Below, piece after piece: positions 1 to 6,888 of a stretch of 21,668 nucleotides of DNA. How positions within the stretch are numbered: the stretch's first letter is position 1; every line of letters starts with the position of its first letter. Source of the DNA: CAYJLW01 sp964370965 (GTDB lineage Bacteria > Actinomycetota > Acidimicrobiia > UBA2766); the NCBI GenBank assembly GCA_964370965.1, contig CAYJLW010000070.1, positions 1-21,668 of the forward strand, read 5' to 3'. The notes under the pieces were generated by a model. That model saw only the letters and a list, made by a program, of their open reading frames with translations. It was not told where the DNA came from and searched no databases. Made by a program: the position numbers and the translations under genes.

Positions 1-1
1 A

Positions 2-224
2 ACACGCCGCCAACTCGACCTCGGTCGGCATAACCAGGCGGTCGGCATAGTGCGCGCGTCATCACCACCTCGTCCACGAGGGCGGCTACAGCATCCGGGG
101 CAGCCCCGAAGGCCGTCTCACATTCCACCGCCCCGACGGCCGGCCCGTCGCCCAGGGCCCGCCCCGCCTCCACCCCCGCCTCCTGCGCCGGGTCCACACC
201 CGCGGCCTGCGGGGCGACCCCTGA
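2..224 (+). pseudogene. Remnant of a DUF222/HNH (13E12-type) endonuclease gene
   Basis: From 51 to the TGA at 222-224, one frame reads Cys-Ala-Arg-His-His-His-His-Leu-Val-His-Glu-Gly-Gly-Tyr, then an Arg/Pro/Asp-Gly-rich end. This closely matches the C-terminal end of the HNH domain in actinobacterial DUF222/13E12 proteins. The frame has a TAG stop at 48-50, just before the Cys. In another frame, bases 2-46 read Arg-Arg-Gln-Leu-Asp-Leu-Gly-Arg, resembling the LDLGR motif that lies some 50 residues upstream of that point in intact members. The simplest reading is an internal deletion with a frame change that removed the catalytic core. The 5' part lies outside the window. I infer a dead gene; a sequencing or assembly error at the window edge is the alternative. 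Confidence 0.6.
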
Positions 225-302
225 CGGCGTGGCCGAGTCGCGGCGACCACCGCCAGGGCGAGGAGATCCGGTTCGGAATCGAACCACCGCGGCCGGCCCC
301 GG

Positions 303-308
303 TAACCT
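303..308 (+). promoter_or_regulatory. Putative -10 box for leaderless serA
   Basis: TAACCT fits TANNNT and ends 8 nt before the serA ATG. No Shine-Dalgarno sequence lies within 15 nt of that ATG. A transcript starting 6-9 nt after the box would begin at or beside the start codon. No clear -35 is seen. This is inference from spacing. Confidence 0.45.
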
Positions 309-316
309 CCGCCGCG

Positions 317-1930
317 ATGGCCGCTGCAGCACAGGAACTCCCCACAGACGTCCCCAAGGTCCTCGTCACCGAGGAGCTCGCCGAGCGTGGTCTCGACCTC
401 ATGCGGGAGCACTACGAGGTCGAAGTCGCCGCCGGCCTGCCCCGCGAGGACCTCCTGAAGCGGGTCAAGGACGCCGACGCCCTCGTGATCCGTTCCGCCA
501 CCCAGGTGGACGCCGAGCTCATCGCTGCCGCGTCACAGCTCAAGGTCGTGGGCCGGGCGGGGATCGGCCTCGACAACGTGGACGTCGACGCCGCCACCAA
601 GCGGGGCATCCTCGTGGTGAACGCCCCGCAGTCCAACGTGGTGTCGGCCGCCGAACACACCCTTGCCCTGCTGCTCGCCGAGGCCCGCAACGTGGCCCGG
701 GCGGACTCCTCGCTGCGGGCGGGGCGCTGGGAGCGCTCCCAGCTCCAGGGCGTGGAGCTCTTCGGCAAGACCCTCGGCGTCCTCGGCCTCGGCCGGGTGG
801 GCGGCCTCGTGGCAGAACGGGCGGCGGCCTTCGGGATGCGCATCGTCGCCTACGACCCCTTCGTCTCCGACGAGCGCGCCCGCCAGCTCGGCGTCGAGCT
901 CCTCGACGCCGTCGACGAGGTCCTCGCGCAGGCGGACTTCCTCACGATCCACCTGCCCCGCACACCCGAGACCGAGGGCCTCATCGGGGGGGATGCGATC
1001 GCCAAGATGCGCGACGGCGTCCGTATCGTGAACACAGCCCGCGGCGGCATCGTCGACGAGTCCGCCCTCGCCGAAGCGATCCGGGCGGGCAAGGTCGCCG
1101 GGGCCGGCATCGACGTGTACGACGTCGAGCCCAAGACGGACAGCCCGCTCTTCGACGTCCCGGAGGCTGTCGTCACGCCCCATCTCGGGGCGTCCACCGT
1201 CGAAGCCCAGGACCGGGCCGGGATCACGATCGCCGAGCAGGTCGTGCTCGCGCTCAGCGGCGAGTTCGTCCCCTACGCCGTGAACGTCGAGATGGGCCGG
1301 GAGGTCTCCGACCTCGTGCGCCAGTTCCTGTCCGTGGGCGAGGCCCTGGGGCGTTTCTTCGCCGCCTACGCGGGCGGCCTCGGTGAGAGCGTCGAGATCG
1401 AGCATGCCGGGGAGATCGCCGCTTTCGACTGCAAGGCACTCACCCTGTCCGTGCTCAAGGGCCTCTTCGCCCGGGCTGTGATCGAGCCCGTCACGTTCGT
1501 CAACGCGCCCCTGCTGGCCGAGGAGCGCGGGATCGAGGTGCGCGAGACCACCACCCCCAAGTCCCTGGAGTACAAGAGCCTCATCACCGTGAAGGGCTCG
1601 GTGGGCGGGCGCGACTTCCTCGTCGCCGGAACGTTGTACCCGATCCGCGACGAGGCCCGCATCGTCTCGGTCCTCGACTACGAGATCGAACTGCCCCTCA
1701 GCCGCCACATGGCCATGATCTCCAACGACGACCGCCCCGGGGTCATCGGTCGCGTGGGCACCGTCCTGGGAGAGGCCGAGATCAACATCGACGACATGGT
1801 CGTGGGCCGTCACCGGGCCGGCGACCTCGCGCTGATGGGGATAAACCTCGCCGACGCCGTCCCCTCCATAGTTCAGGACCGCATCAAGTCCTCTCCGGGC
1901 ATCATCGAGGCCCGCTTCCTGGAGCTGTGA
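317..1930 (+). CDS. serA: D-3-phosphoglycerate dehydrogenase
   Basis: This 537-aa protein oxidises 3-phosphoglycerate to 3-phosphohydroxypyruvate with NAD+, the first step of serine synthesis, in the cytoplasm. It aligns by eye along its length with the mycobacterial SerA type. There is an N-terminal substrate domain, a Rossmann motif GLGRVG near residues 157-162, the catalytic-site NTARGG near 240, DVEP near 270 and catalytic His in TPHLGAST near 289. An intervening (ASB) domain covers about 320-455, and an ACT domain containing SNDDRPGVIGRVG runs from about 465 to the end, implying serine feedback control. The frame is open upstream to position 50, but that part is Pro/Arg-rich and overlaps the HNH remnant, so the ATG at 317 is chosen. 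No SD precedes it, so it is likely leaderless. A hairpin repeat starts 5 bp after the stop. Confidence 0.96.
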   Translation: MAAAAQELPTDVPKVLVTEELAERGLDLMREHYEVEVAAGLPREDLLKRVKDADALVIRSATQVDAELIAAASQLKVVGRAGIGLDNVDVDAATKRGILVVNAPQSNVVSAAEHTLALLLAEARNVARADSSLRAGRWERSQLQGVELFGKTLGVLGLGRVGGLVAERAAAFGMRIVAYDPFVSDERARQLGVELLDAVDEVLAQADFLTIHLPRTPETEGLIGGDAIAKMRDGVRIVNTARGGIVDESALAEAIRAGKVAGAGIDVYDVEPKTDSPLFDVPEAVVTPHLGASTVEAQDRAGITIAEQVVLALSGEFVPYAVNVEMGREVSDLVRQFLSVGEALGRFFAAYAGGLGESVEIEHAGEIAAFDCKALTLSVLKGLFARAVIEPVTFVNAPLLAEERGIEVRETTTPKSLEYKSLITVKGSVGGRDFLVAGTLYPIRDEARIVSVLDYEIELPLSRHMAMISNDDRPGVIGRVGTVLGEAEINIDDMVVGRHRAGDLALMGINLADAVPSIVQDRIKSSPGIIEARFLEL

Positions 1931-1935
1931 GCTCC

Positions 1936-2040
1936 CAAAGGGGGGGACTGGCGTCCCTCCTTTGGAACCCCCCTCCTCGGCCGTGGCGCCGGAGGTGGGC
2001 CCGGGGGCGGCAGAGCCGGCCCTGCGGGTCTGGCGGGGCG
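1936..2040. repeat. Tandem repeat unit, copy 1, with strong hairpin
   Basis: The first conserved block of a 207-bp tandem unit begins 5 bp after the serA stop. Its start folds into a hairpin: left arm near 1936-1948 (CAAAG, a run of G, AC), loop TGGC, right arm GTCCCTCCTTTG. The next copy, with one G fewer, pairs over 12 positions with one G-U wobble. The rest of the block (1967-2040) is C- and G-rich and recurs almost unchanged, partly before and partly after the assembly gap. It has no coding look. It may act as a serA terminator, although it lacks a T-run. Confidence 0.85.
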
Positions 2041-2058
2041 GCCGCCTCGGGTCGGGCC

Positions 2059-2104
2059 GAAGTGAAGCTGTTTCCACGGGATACCGGGTGTCCGGCATCA
2101 CTTT
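2059..2104. repeat. 46-nt near-palindromic element, copy A
   Basis: The ends GAAGTGAAGCTG and CGGCATCACTTT are imperfect inverted repeats of each other and flank a 22-nt core. A second element with nearly identical ends and the same total length lies at 21033-21078, but its core is the reverse complement of this one over 14 of 15 central positions. Copy A sits inside the tandem repeat unit, between two copies of the hairpin block. No coding or known regulatory role is recognised. Confidence 0.8.
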
Positions 2105-2143
2105 GGACCCGCCGCCGGGGTGTGGGGCCTCCGCGGGGCCGGT

Positions 2144-2202
2144 CAAAGGGGGGACTGGCGTCCCTCCTTTGGAACCCCCCTCCTCGGCCGTGGCGCCGGA
2201 GG
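2144..2202. repeat. Tandem repeat unit, copy 2 (left part, cut by gap)
   Basis: Positions 2144-2202 repeat 1937-1995 with an offset of 207 bp, including the CAAAGGGGGGAC / GTCCCTCCTTTG hairpin with loop TGGC. The match stops only because the run of N begins. Confidence 0.85.
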
Positions 2203-2302
2203 NNNNNNNNNNNNNNNNNNNNNNNNNNNNNNNNNNNNNNNNNNNNNNNNNNNNNNNNNNNNNNNNNNNNNNNNNNNNNNNNNNNNNNNNNNNNNNNNNN
2301 NN
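2203..2302. other. Assembly gap (100 N)
   Basis: There are exactly 100 ambiguous bases, the usual placeholder for a gap of unknown length. The left flank ends in GGAGG and the right flank begins TGGGCCC. In copy 1 of the repeat these two are directly adjacent (1991-1995 and 1996-2002). The missing sequence may therefore be zero or a whole number of 207-bp repeat units. Confidence 0.97.
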
Positions 2303-2347
2303 TGGGCCCGGGGGCGGCAGAGCCGGCCCTGCGGGTCTGGCGGGGCG
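2303..2347. repeat. Tandem repeat unit, right part after the gap
   Basis: These 45 bases are identical to 1996-2040, the second half of the copy 1 block. Sequence after 2347 diverges from copy 1, so this marks the right edge of the array. From here to 2441 I see only GC-rich DNA without a gene. Confidence 0.85.
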
Positions 2348-2441
2348 CCGTCCGGCCGACGGCGATCTTGGGTCAGGGGTGCGGTCCCGGAGCCCGCCGT
2401 CGCACACGGCGGAGCGGGCGGGGGACGCTTCCCGAAAGCCC

Positions 2442-2472
2442 TTGACCGGTGGCGCGCAACGGCCGATAGACT
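2442..2472 (+). promoter_or_regulatory. Promoter of the leuA leader
   Basis: TTGACC at 2442-2447 and TAGACT at 2467-2472, 19 bp apart, make a plausible sigma-A type promoter. The expected start of transcription is close to 2479-2482, which would place the leader-peptide ATG at or near the RNA 5' end. Confidence 0.55.
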
Positions 2473-2481
2473 GGGCGGGCC

Positions 2482-2532
2482 ATGAAGAGGATCACCGCCA
2501 CCCCGAGTCACTCCCGCCTCCTCCTTACCTAG
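2482..2532 (+). CDS. leuL: Leucine leader peptide (attenuator control peptide)
   Basis: This short frame encodes MKRITATPSHSRLLLT and then TAG. Three consecutive leucine codons (CTC CTC CTT, 2518-2526) lie just before the stop. The ATG is 9 nt after the -10 box and has no good SD, so it may be translated from a leaderless RNA. The stop codon abuts the first of two hairpins that precede leuA. Known biology: leader peptides rich in the pathway's amino acid control leu operons by ribosome stalling, and such leaders occur before leuA in other Actinobacteria such as Corynebacterium. Inference: leucyl-tRNA shortage stalls the ribosome here and lets transcription continue into leuA. The peptide itself probably has no other role. 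Confidence 0.8.
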   Translation: MKRITATPSHSRLLLT

Positions 2533-2557
2533 CGCGCACGCCCCCCGCCGTGCGCGC
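2532..2557 (+). promoter_or_regulatory. Attenuator hairpin adjoining the leader stop codon
   Basis: GCGCGCAC (2532-2539) pairs perfectly with GTGCGCGC (2550-2557) around a 10-nt loop. Its left arm starts at the last base of the leader stop codon, so a ribosome stalled on the Leu codons would cover it. I could not define a convincing antiterminator pairing by eye. Confidence 0.6.
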
Positions 2558-2563
2558 ACCCCG

Positions 2564-2592
2564 AACCTCCGGAAGCCCGGAGGTTTTCTCTT
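2564..2592 (+). terminator. Intrinsic terminator of the leuA attenuator
   Basis: AACCTCCGG (2564-2572), loop AAGC and CCGGAGGTT (2577-2585) form a perfect 9-bp stem, followed by TTCTCTT. This T-rich tail stands out in such GC-rich DNA. It lies between the leader peptide and the leuA ribosome-binding site, the expected position for an attenuator terminator. Confidence 0.85.
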
Positions 2593-2624
2593 GCCCGCCA
2601 GAGGATTCACAGGAGGACCGCACG

Positions 2625-4172
2625 ATGACACCGGATCGGATAGTCGTCTTCGACACCACGTTGCGCGACGGCGAGCAGTCGCCCGGTATCGCACTGAACG
2701 TCCCGGAGAAGCTGGAGATCGCCGAGCAACTGGTGAAGCTGGGCGTCGACGTCATAGAGGCGGGCTTCCCCGTGGCCAGCCAGGGCGACTTCGAGGCCGT
2801 GGCGGCCATCGCCCGCCAGGTGCGGGGGGCCACCGTCTGCGCCTTGTCCCGTACGCACGTCGCCGACGTCGACCGGGCCTGGGAGGCGGTCAGGGACGCC
2901 GCGCGGCCCCGCATCCACGTGTTCATCGCCACGTCCCCGATCCACATGCGTGACAAGCTCCGTATGACGCCTGAACAGGTGAAGGTCTCTGCCGCCGAGG
3001 GTGTCGCCCGGGCGGCGGGGTACACCGCGGACGTCGAGTTCTCCCCCGAGGACGGCACCCGCTCGGATCCGGAGTTCATGTGCGAGGTGCTCCAGGTCGC
3101 GGTCGACAACGGGGCCCGGACCCTGAACATCCCAGACACGGTGGGCTACGCCACCTCCGGCGACTTCGGTGAGCTCATCCGCCACGTCGTCGAGACCGTC
3201 CGCGGCCCCGACGGTCTGGTGATCTCCACGCACTGTCACAACGACCTCGGCATGGCCGTGGCGAACTCCCTGGCCGGGGTCGTCAACGGTGCCCGGCAGG
3301 TGGAGTGCACGGTCAACGGTCTCGGGGAGCGGGCGGGCAACGCCGCCCTGGAGGAGATCGTGATGGCAGTGCGCACCCGCCCTGACGTCTACGGCGTCGA
3401 GACGGGCATCGACACCGCCGAGCTCAGCCGGACGTCCAAGATGGTGGCCCGCCTCACCGGCTACCACGTGCAGTACAACAAGGCGGTCGTGGGCCGGAAC
3501 GCCTTCGCTCACGAGTCCGGGATCCACCAGCACGGCGTGCTGTCCAACAAGGCCACCTACGAGATCATGGACGCCGAGGCCGTCGGCCAGTCCACCGAGA
3601 TCGTCCTCGGGAAGCACTCCGGGCGCCACGCGTTCTCCGACGCCCTGGAGCGTCTCGGCTTCAGCCTGGGCGGCGACGCCGTGACCCAGGCGTTCCAACG
3701 CTTCAAGGAGCTCGCGGACCGCAAGGTGCAGATCACCGAGGCCGACCTCGAGGCCATCGTCGCCGAGGAGATCGGCGGCGACACCGGCGCGTGGCGTCTC
3801 GTGGCGTTCTCCGTGAGCGGCGGTTCGACCGAGGTGCCCACGGCGACGGTGAGGCTGCAGCGCGACACCATGGTGCGTGAGGAGACCGCGGAGGGCGACG
3901 GCATGATCGACGCCGCCTGCCGGGCCATCGAGAAGGCCGTGGAGCTGCCCACCACCCTCCTGGACTTCACCGCTGCGTCCGTGACCGGCGAGACCGACGC
4001 CCTCGCGGACGTGACGATCCGGGTCGGCATGGACGACATGGAGGTGGGGGGCAGGGGTGTCTCCACCGACGTCGTGGAGGCCTCCGCCCGCGCCTACCTG
4101 AACGCGGTGAACCGCGTCCTGCGCCTCCGTGACCGTCCGGGATACCGTCGCCACGAAGACGACGGTCCCTGA
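2625..4172 (+). CDS. leuA: 2-isopropylmalate synthase
   Basis: This 515-aa cytoplasmic enzyme condenses acetyl-CoA with 2-oxoisovalerate, the committed step of leucine synthesis. The ATG at 2625 is fixed by a perfect AGGAGG at 2611-2616. The HMGL-like TIM barrel begins with DTTLRDGEQSPG (catalytic Arg14, metal-binding Asp15). The metal-binding HCH is at residues 203-205, followed by NDLGMAVANS and the NGLGERAGNAALEE motif. The C-terminal LeuA dimer/regulatory domain (about 385-515) is present, so leucine feedback is expected. The length and motifs fit the type 1 (E. coli/Bacillus) LeuA rather than the longer mycobacterial form. Expression is probably controlled by the attenuator directly upstream. 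It is separated from leuB by about 6 kb of unrelated genes. Confidence 0.96.
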   Translation: MTPDRIVVFDTTLRDGEQSPGIALNVPEKLEIAEQLVKLGVDVIEAGFPVASQGDFEAVAAIARQVRGATVCALSRTHVADVDRAWEAVRDAARPRIHVFIATSPIHMRDKLRMTPEQVKVSAAEGVARAAGYTADVEFSPEDGTRSDPEFMCEVLQVAVDNGARTLNIPDTVGYATSGDFGELIRHVVETVRGPDGLVISTHCHNDLGMAVANSLAGVVNGARQVECTVNGLGERAGNAALEEIVMAVRTRPDVYGVETGIDTAELSRTSKMVARLTGYHVQYNKAVVGRNAFAHESGIHQHGVLSNKATYEIMDAEAVGQSTEIVLGKHSGRHAFSDALERLGFSLGGDAVTQAFQRFKELADRKVQITEADLEAIVAEEIGGDTGAWRLVAFSVSGGSTEVPTATVRLQRDTMVREETAEGDGMIDAACRAIEKAVELPTTLLDFTAASVTGETDALADVTIRVGMDDMEVGGRGVSTDVVEASARAYLNAVNRVLRLRDRPGYRRHEDDGP

Positions 4173-4173
4173 A

Positions 4174-4193
4174 GCGCGCCCTGGGCGGGCGCG
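4174..4193 (+). terminator. Possible hairpin terminator after leuA
   Basis: CGCGCCC (4175-4181) and GGGCGCG (4187-4193) form a 7-bp stem with a 5-nt loop, starting 3 bp after the leuA stop. There is no T-run, so the assignment is weak. Confidence 0.35.
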
Positions 4194-4263
4194 ACGGACC
4201 CCCGGCGCGGGCCCTGCCATCCCGACTTCGCGCCCGGGGGAGGATCGGGCCGCTGCGGGCCGG

Positions 4264-4269
4264 AATACT
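4264..4269 (+). promoter_or_regulatory. Putative -10 box for the propeller gene
   Basis: AATACT ends 6 nt before the ATG at 4276, the same spacing as other leaderless candidates in this window. No SD is present. It deviates from TANNNT in its first two bases. Confidence 0.35.
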
Positions 4270-4275
4270 CCCTTC

Positions 4276-5880
4276 ATGGCGTTCCGTCCGTCCCGTCTTG
4301 CCTCTGTCGCCCTGGCCGGCGCGTGCGCCCTCGCCCTGGCCGCCCCGGCAGCAGGCGCCACGCCCCCGGAGCGCGTGAGCGTCGCTTCGGCGGCCGGGGG
4401 AGCAACCCAGGGGGACGCCACGTCCGAGGAGGCCTCCGTCACGCCCGACGGCCGCTACGTGGCCTTCGCCTCCTTTGCCGACAACCTCGTCGTGGGTGAC
4501 ACGAACGGGTGGAAGGACGTCTTCGTGCGTGACCGTGTCGCCGGCACCACGGAACGCGTGTCCCTGCCCGACGCCCCCACGAGGCCGGGGGAGACCCAGG
4601 GCAACGGCCACAGCGAGTGGAGCGGCATCAGTGACGACGGCTGTCGCGTGGTCTTCGTGTCCGCGGCGTCCAACCTCGTGGCCGGCGACGACGACGCCGC
4701 CCGGGACGTCTTCGTCAGGGACCGTTGCCAGGGGCGCACCAAACGGGCCAGTCTCCCGGCGGCGACGGCGGGGCCCTGGTGCCCGACAGGGGACTCCACG
4801 CCTGCGTACGTCAGCGGTGACGGTCGCCACGTGAGCTTCGCGTCCTTCTCGACGCGGCTCGTGCCCGGGTGCACGACGTGGCTCGTGTCCCACGTCTACG
4901 TCCACGACCTCCAGACCGGCGCCACGGAGATCGTGGACGCCACCACGTCAGGGGGGGTCGCCGATTCGTGGTCTTGGGGCGGGAACCTCAGCGCAGACGG
5001 GCGTTTCGTGACGTTCTCGAGCCTGGCGGCGAACCTCGTGCCGGCCGACGGCAACGGCCAGGCGGACGTCTTCGTCCGCGACCGCCTCACAGGAGCCCTG
5101 GAGCGCGTGAACGTCCCCTCGGGAGGCGGGGAGGCGGATCGCGAGAGCGTGGCGTCGTTCTCGGGCAAGAGCCGTGTGGTGACACCCGAGGGTCGCTACG
5201 TCGTGTTCCGCTCGGCAGCGTCCAACCTCGTCCCCGGGGACGCCAACACGGAGTGGGACGTCTTCGTGCGCGACAGGGTTCTCGACGTCACGGAGCGTCT
5301 CAGCACGACCGACACCGGGGCCGACGCGAACGGCCAGAGCCAGGTGGGCCAGATCTCCGCCGACGGTCGCTGGGCCTCGTTCCAGTCCCAGGCCACGAAC
5401 CTCGACCCCAGGGACGTCGACTCCGACTGGGACGTCTACGTGAAGGACCGCCGCAGGGGCGACGTGGACCTCGTGTCGGTCAACGCGGCAGGGGAGTCCA
5501 CGAACGGCTGGATCGACGACCCCTCCATGTCGCCCGACGGCCGGTACCTCGTGTGGGCCGACTACGGCGACAACCTCGTCCCCGGGGACACGAACGCGGC
5601 CGGAGACGTCGTGCTCGTCGACCGCGCCACCCCGGCGGTTCCACCCGGAGGCGGTGGCACGCAGACGCCCGCGCCCGTGTCCGGGCCGCCCGGTCAGGGG
5701 ACGCCGTCTCCTGTCGTCGGGACGCAGGCGGCCGCGGCGGCCGTGACGGCGAGGCCGGTTCGGTGCGCCAAGAAGCGCAGGGCGCGGAAGCGGAGGTCGT
5801 GCCGGTCCGCTCGCCGGCGGGCGCGGGTCAGTCGGCGAGGGCGTAGAACTGCCAGGTCGCGCCGGTCCAGACGACGATGA
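4276..5880 (+). CDS. Secreted TolB/PD40-like seven-repeat beta-propeller protein
   Basis: This 534-aa protein begins with a Sec signal peptide: basic start, Ala/Leu-rich core, probable cleavage after Ala-Gly-Ala near residue 28. Seven repeats follow, starting near residues 56, 119, 180, 239, 303, 361 and 419. The pattern is S/T-x-DGR-x-V-x-F-x-S, then NLV-x-GD and DVFVRDR, typical of TolB/PD40 propeller blades. Repeat 3 lacks the DVFVRDR form (HVYVHDL). After a Gly/Pro/Thr linker (about 450-490) the protein ends in an Arg/Lys-rich tail with two Cys. Similar short basic Cys-containing tails occur on exported proteins of some Thermoleophilia, which is a recollection not checked here. The last 53 bp overlap the convergent gene on the other strand, so the tail codons serve two frames. 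Ligand and function are unknown. Confidence 0.85.
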   Translation: MAFRPSRLASVALAGACALALAAPAAGATPPERVSVASAAGGATQGDATSEEASVTPDGRYVAFASFADNLVVGDTNGWKDVFVRDRVAGTTERVSLPDAPTRPGETQGNGHSEWSGISDDGCRVVFVSAASNLVAGDDDAARDVFVRDRCQGRTKRASLPAATAGPWCPTGDSTPAYVSGDGRHVSFASFSTRLVPGCTTWLVSHVYVHDLQTGATEIVDATTSGGVADSWSWGGNLSADGRFVTFSSLAANLVPADGNGQADVFVRDRLTGALERVNVPSGGGEADRESVASFSGKSRVVTPEGRYVVFRSAASNLVPGDANTEWDVFVRDRVLDVTERLSTTDTGADANGQSQVGQISADGRWASFQSQATNLDPRDVDSDWDVYVKDRRRGDVDLVSVNAAGESTNGWIDDPSMSPDGRYLVWADYGDNLVPGDTNAAGDVVLVDRATPAVPPGGGGTQTPAPVSGPPGQGTPSPVVGTQAAAAAVTARPVRCAKKRRARKRRSCRSARRRARVSRRGRRTARSRRSRRR

Positions 5881-6871
5881 AGGGGACGCCCACGTCGGGC
5901 GTCTGGTACACGAGGCCGCAGCCGCCCTGGCCGTCGACGAACGTCAGGCACTTGCGCCCGGTGGCGCTCTCGAGGCTGACCTTGAGGTCGGGCTCGATCC
6001 CGGCCACGTCCCACACGACGGCCGCCGTCGTGTTGCCCACCGTGGCCCTGATGTAGGCCTCGGCGGCCGCCCTGTCGCCCTCGACCGGGGAACCCGAGGC
6101 CGTGGTGGGGGCGGGTGTGGGGGTGGCCGAGCCCGAGGCGGGGGTCACCGGCGTCGCCGGCGCGGAGGTGGCGACGGCCCTGAGCTCCGCGAGCTCGGTC
6201 TCGAAGCGGACCCGCGCTGCGGCCGCCTTGGCGAGGAGGCCGCGATGGGGTTCGCGGCGGGCGGCGGCGCGGGCCGCCGAGAGCAGGTTCGCAGCCCGCT
6301 CCAGGAGGTCCAGACCGGCGGCTTCCAGACGGCTGCGCAGGCCCGGTGACGACGCGTCCGTGACGGTGTCGGTGGCCTCCTGCAGCCTGCGGGCTTCCTC
6401 GTGCAGGCGGGAAAGGCGCCCTTCGGCATCGACGAGGTCGTCGCCGGCGACGGCTTGCGTGAGGTCGGTGTTCACGGACGTCGCGGCCGAGACCCACGCC
6501 GTGAGCTCCAAGGGCCCGAGCTGTGTGCCGGAAGCGGTCGCTGCGGGCGACGGTGCCCGCGACGGGGGCGAAGCCGCGCGGTCGCCGGATTGGCGGGCGA
6601 GCACGAGCATGACGAGGGCGGCCCCGACCACGAGACCCGCCACGACGAGGGCGGCGACGGTGCCCCAGCGTCGCCGCCGCTTCGGGAGGACGCTGCCCCC
6701 GGGTGCGAAGGCGTCGAAGCCCCCGCCGGGGGGACCGCTTGCCGGCGGGGGAGGCGCCGCGCCGGGGGGACCGTCGCCGGCGAAGGGCGGGGGAGGGGGT
6801 GAGGGCGGCGCCGGCGTCGGCGGGGGCGGCGGGGCGGCGCCCGGGACGGCCGGCTGCTGCTCGGTCTCCAT
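5828..6871 (-). CDS. Membrane-anchored protein of unknown function with Pro-rich N-terminus
   Basis: I do not recognise a named family for this 347-aa protein. Residues 1-60 are Pro/Gly/Ala-rich and presumably cytoplasmic. KRRRR at 64-68 is followed by one transmembrane helix (about 70-92), suggesting an N-in, C-out topology. A Ser/Pro linker leads to a charged helical stretch (about 130-225, possible coiled coil), then a Pro/Thr linker. A compact C-terminal domain (about 265-347) holds two Cys (KCLTF and GGCGL) that could form a disulfide outside the cell. The gene starts 17 bp after the ABC permease stop, on the same strand, but has its own likely leaderless promoter. It may be an accessory of that transporter, which is inference from position only. 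Its 3' end overlaps the propeller gene by 53 bp. Confidence 0.75.
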   Translation of the reverse strand: METEQQPAVPGAAPPPPPTPAPPSPPPPPFAGDGPPGAAPPPPASGPPGGGFDAFAPGGSVLPKRRRRWGTVAALVVAGLVVGAALVMLVLARQSGDRAASPPSRAPSPAATASGTQLGPLELTAWVSAATSVNTDLTQAVAGDDLVDAEGRLSRLHEEARRLQEATDTVTDASSPGLRSRLEAAGLDLLERAANLLSAARAAARREPHRGLLAKAAAARVRFETELAELRAVATSAPATPVTPASGSATPTPAPTTASGSPVEGDRAAAEAYIRATVGNTTAAVVWDVAGIEPDLKVSLESATGRKCLTFVDGQGGCGLVYQTPDVGVPFIVVWTGATWQFYALAD

Positions 6872-6877
6872 GTGGCG

Positions 6878-6883
6878 ACGATA
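6878..6883 (-). promoter_or_regulatory. Putative -10 box for the membrane-anchored protein
   Basis: TATCGT on the minus strand ends 6 nt before the ATG at 6871, and no SD is present. The same hexamer precedes the methyltransferase and the GH32 leader frame at 6-7 nt from their starts. Confidence 0.5.
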
Positions 6884-6888
6884 CAGCC

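Noticed and set aside
50..316. N-terminal extension of SerA from an upstream start at position 50
   Set aside because: The added 89 residues are Pro/Arg-rich, overlap the HNH remnant in another frame, and have no counterpart in SerA. The ATG at 317 gives the normal family length.
533..2407. Long antisense open frame over serA and the repeat region
   Set aside because: It is a shadow of the GC-rich serA codons, runs through the N gap, and shows no recognisable domain.
2482..2624. T-box riboswitch as an alternative to the leuA attenuator
   Set aside because: No T-box consensus or specifier-loop architecture is seen, and the leader is too short. The Leu-rich peptide explains the layout.
4276..4359. 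Lipoprotein signal in the propeller protein
   Set aside because: The Cys near residue 17 sits in the hydrophobic core without a Leu at -3. A normal Ala-Gly-Ala cleavage site follows, so a plain Sec signal fits better.
2607..4442. Long antisense frame opposite leuA
   Set aside because: It is a high-GC artefact without motifs, while the + strand frame is a clear LeuA.
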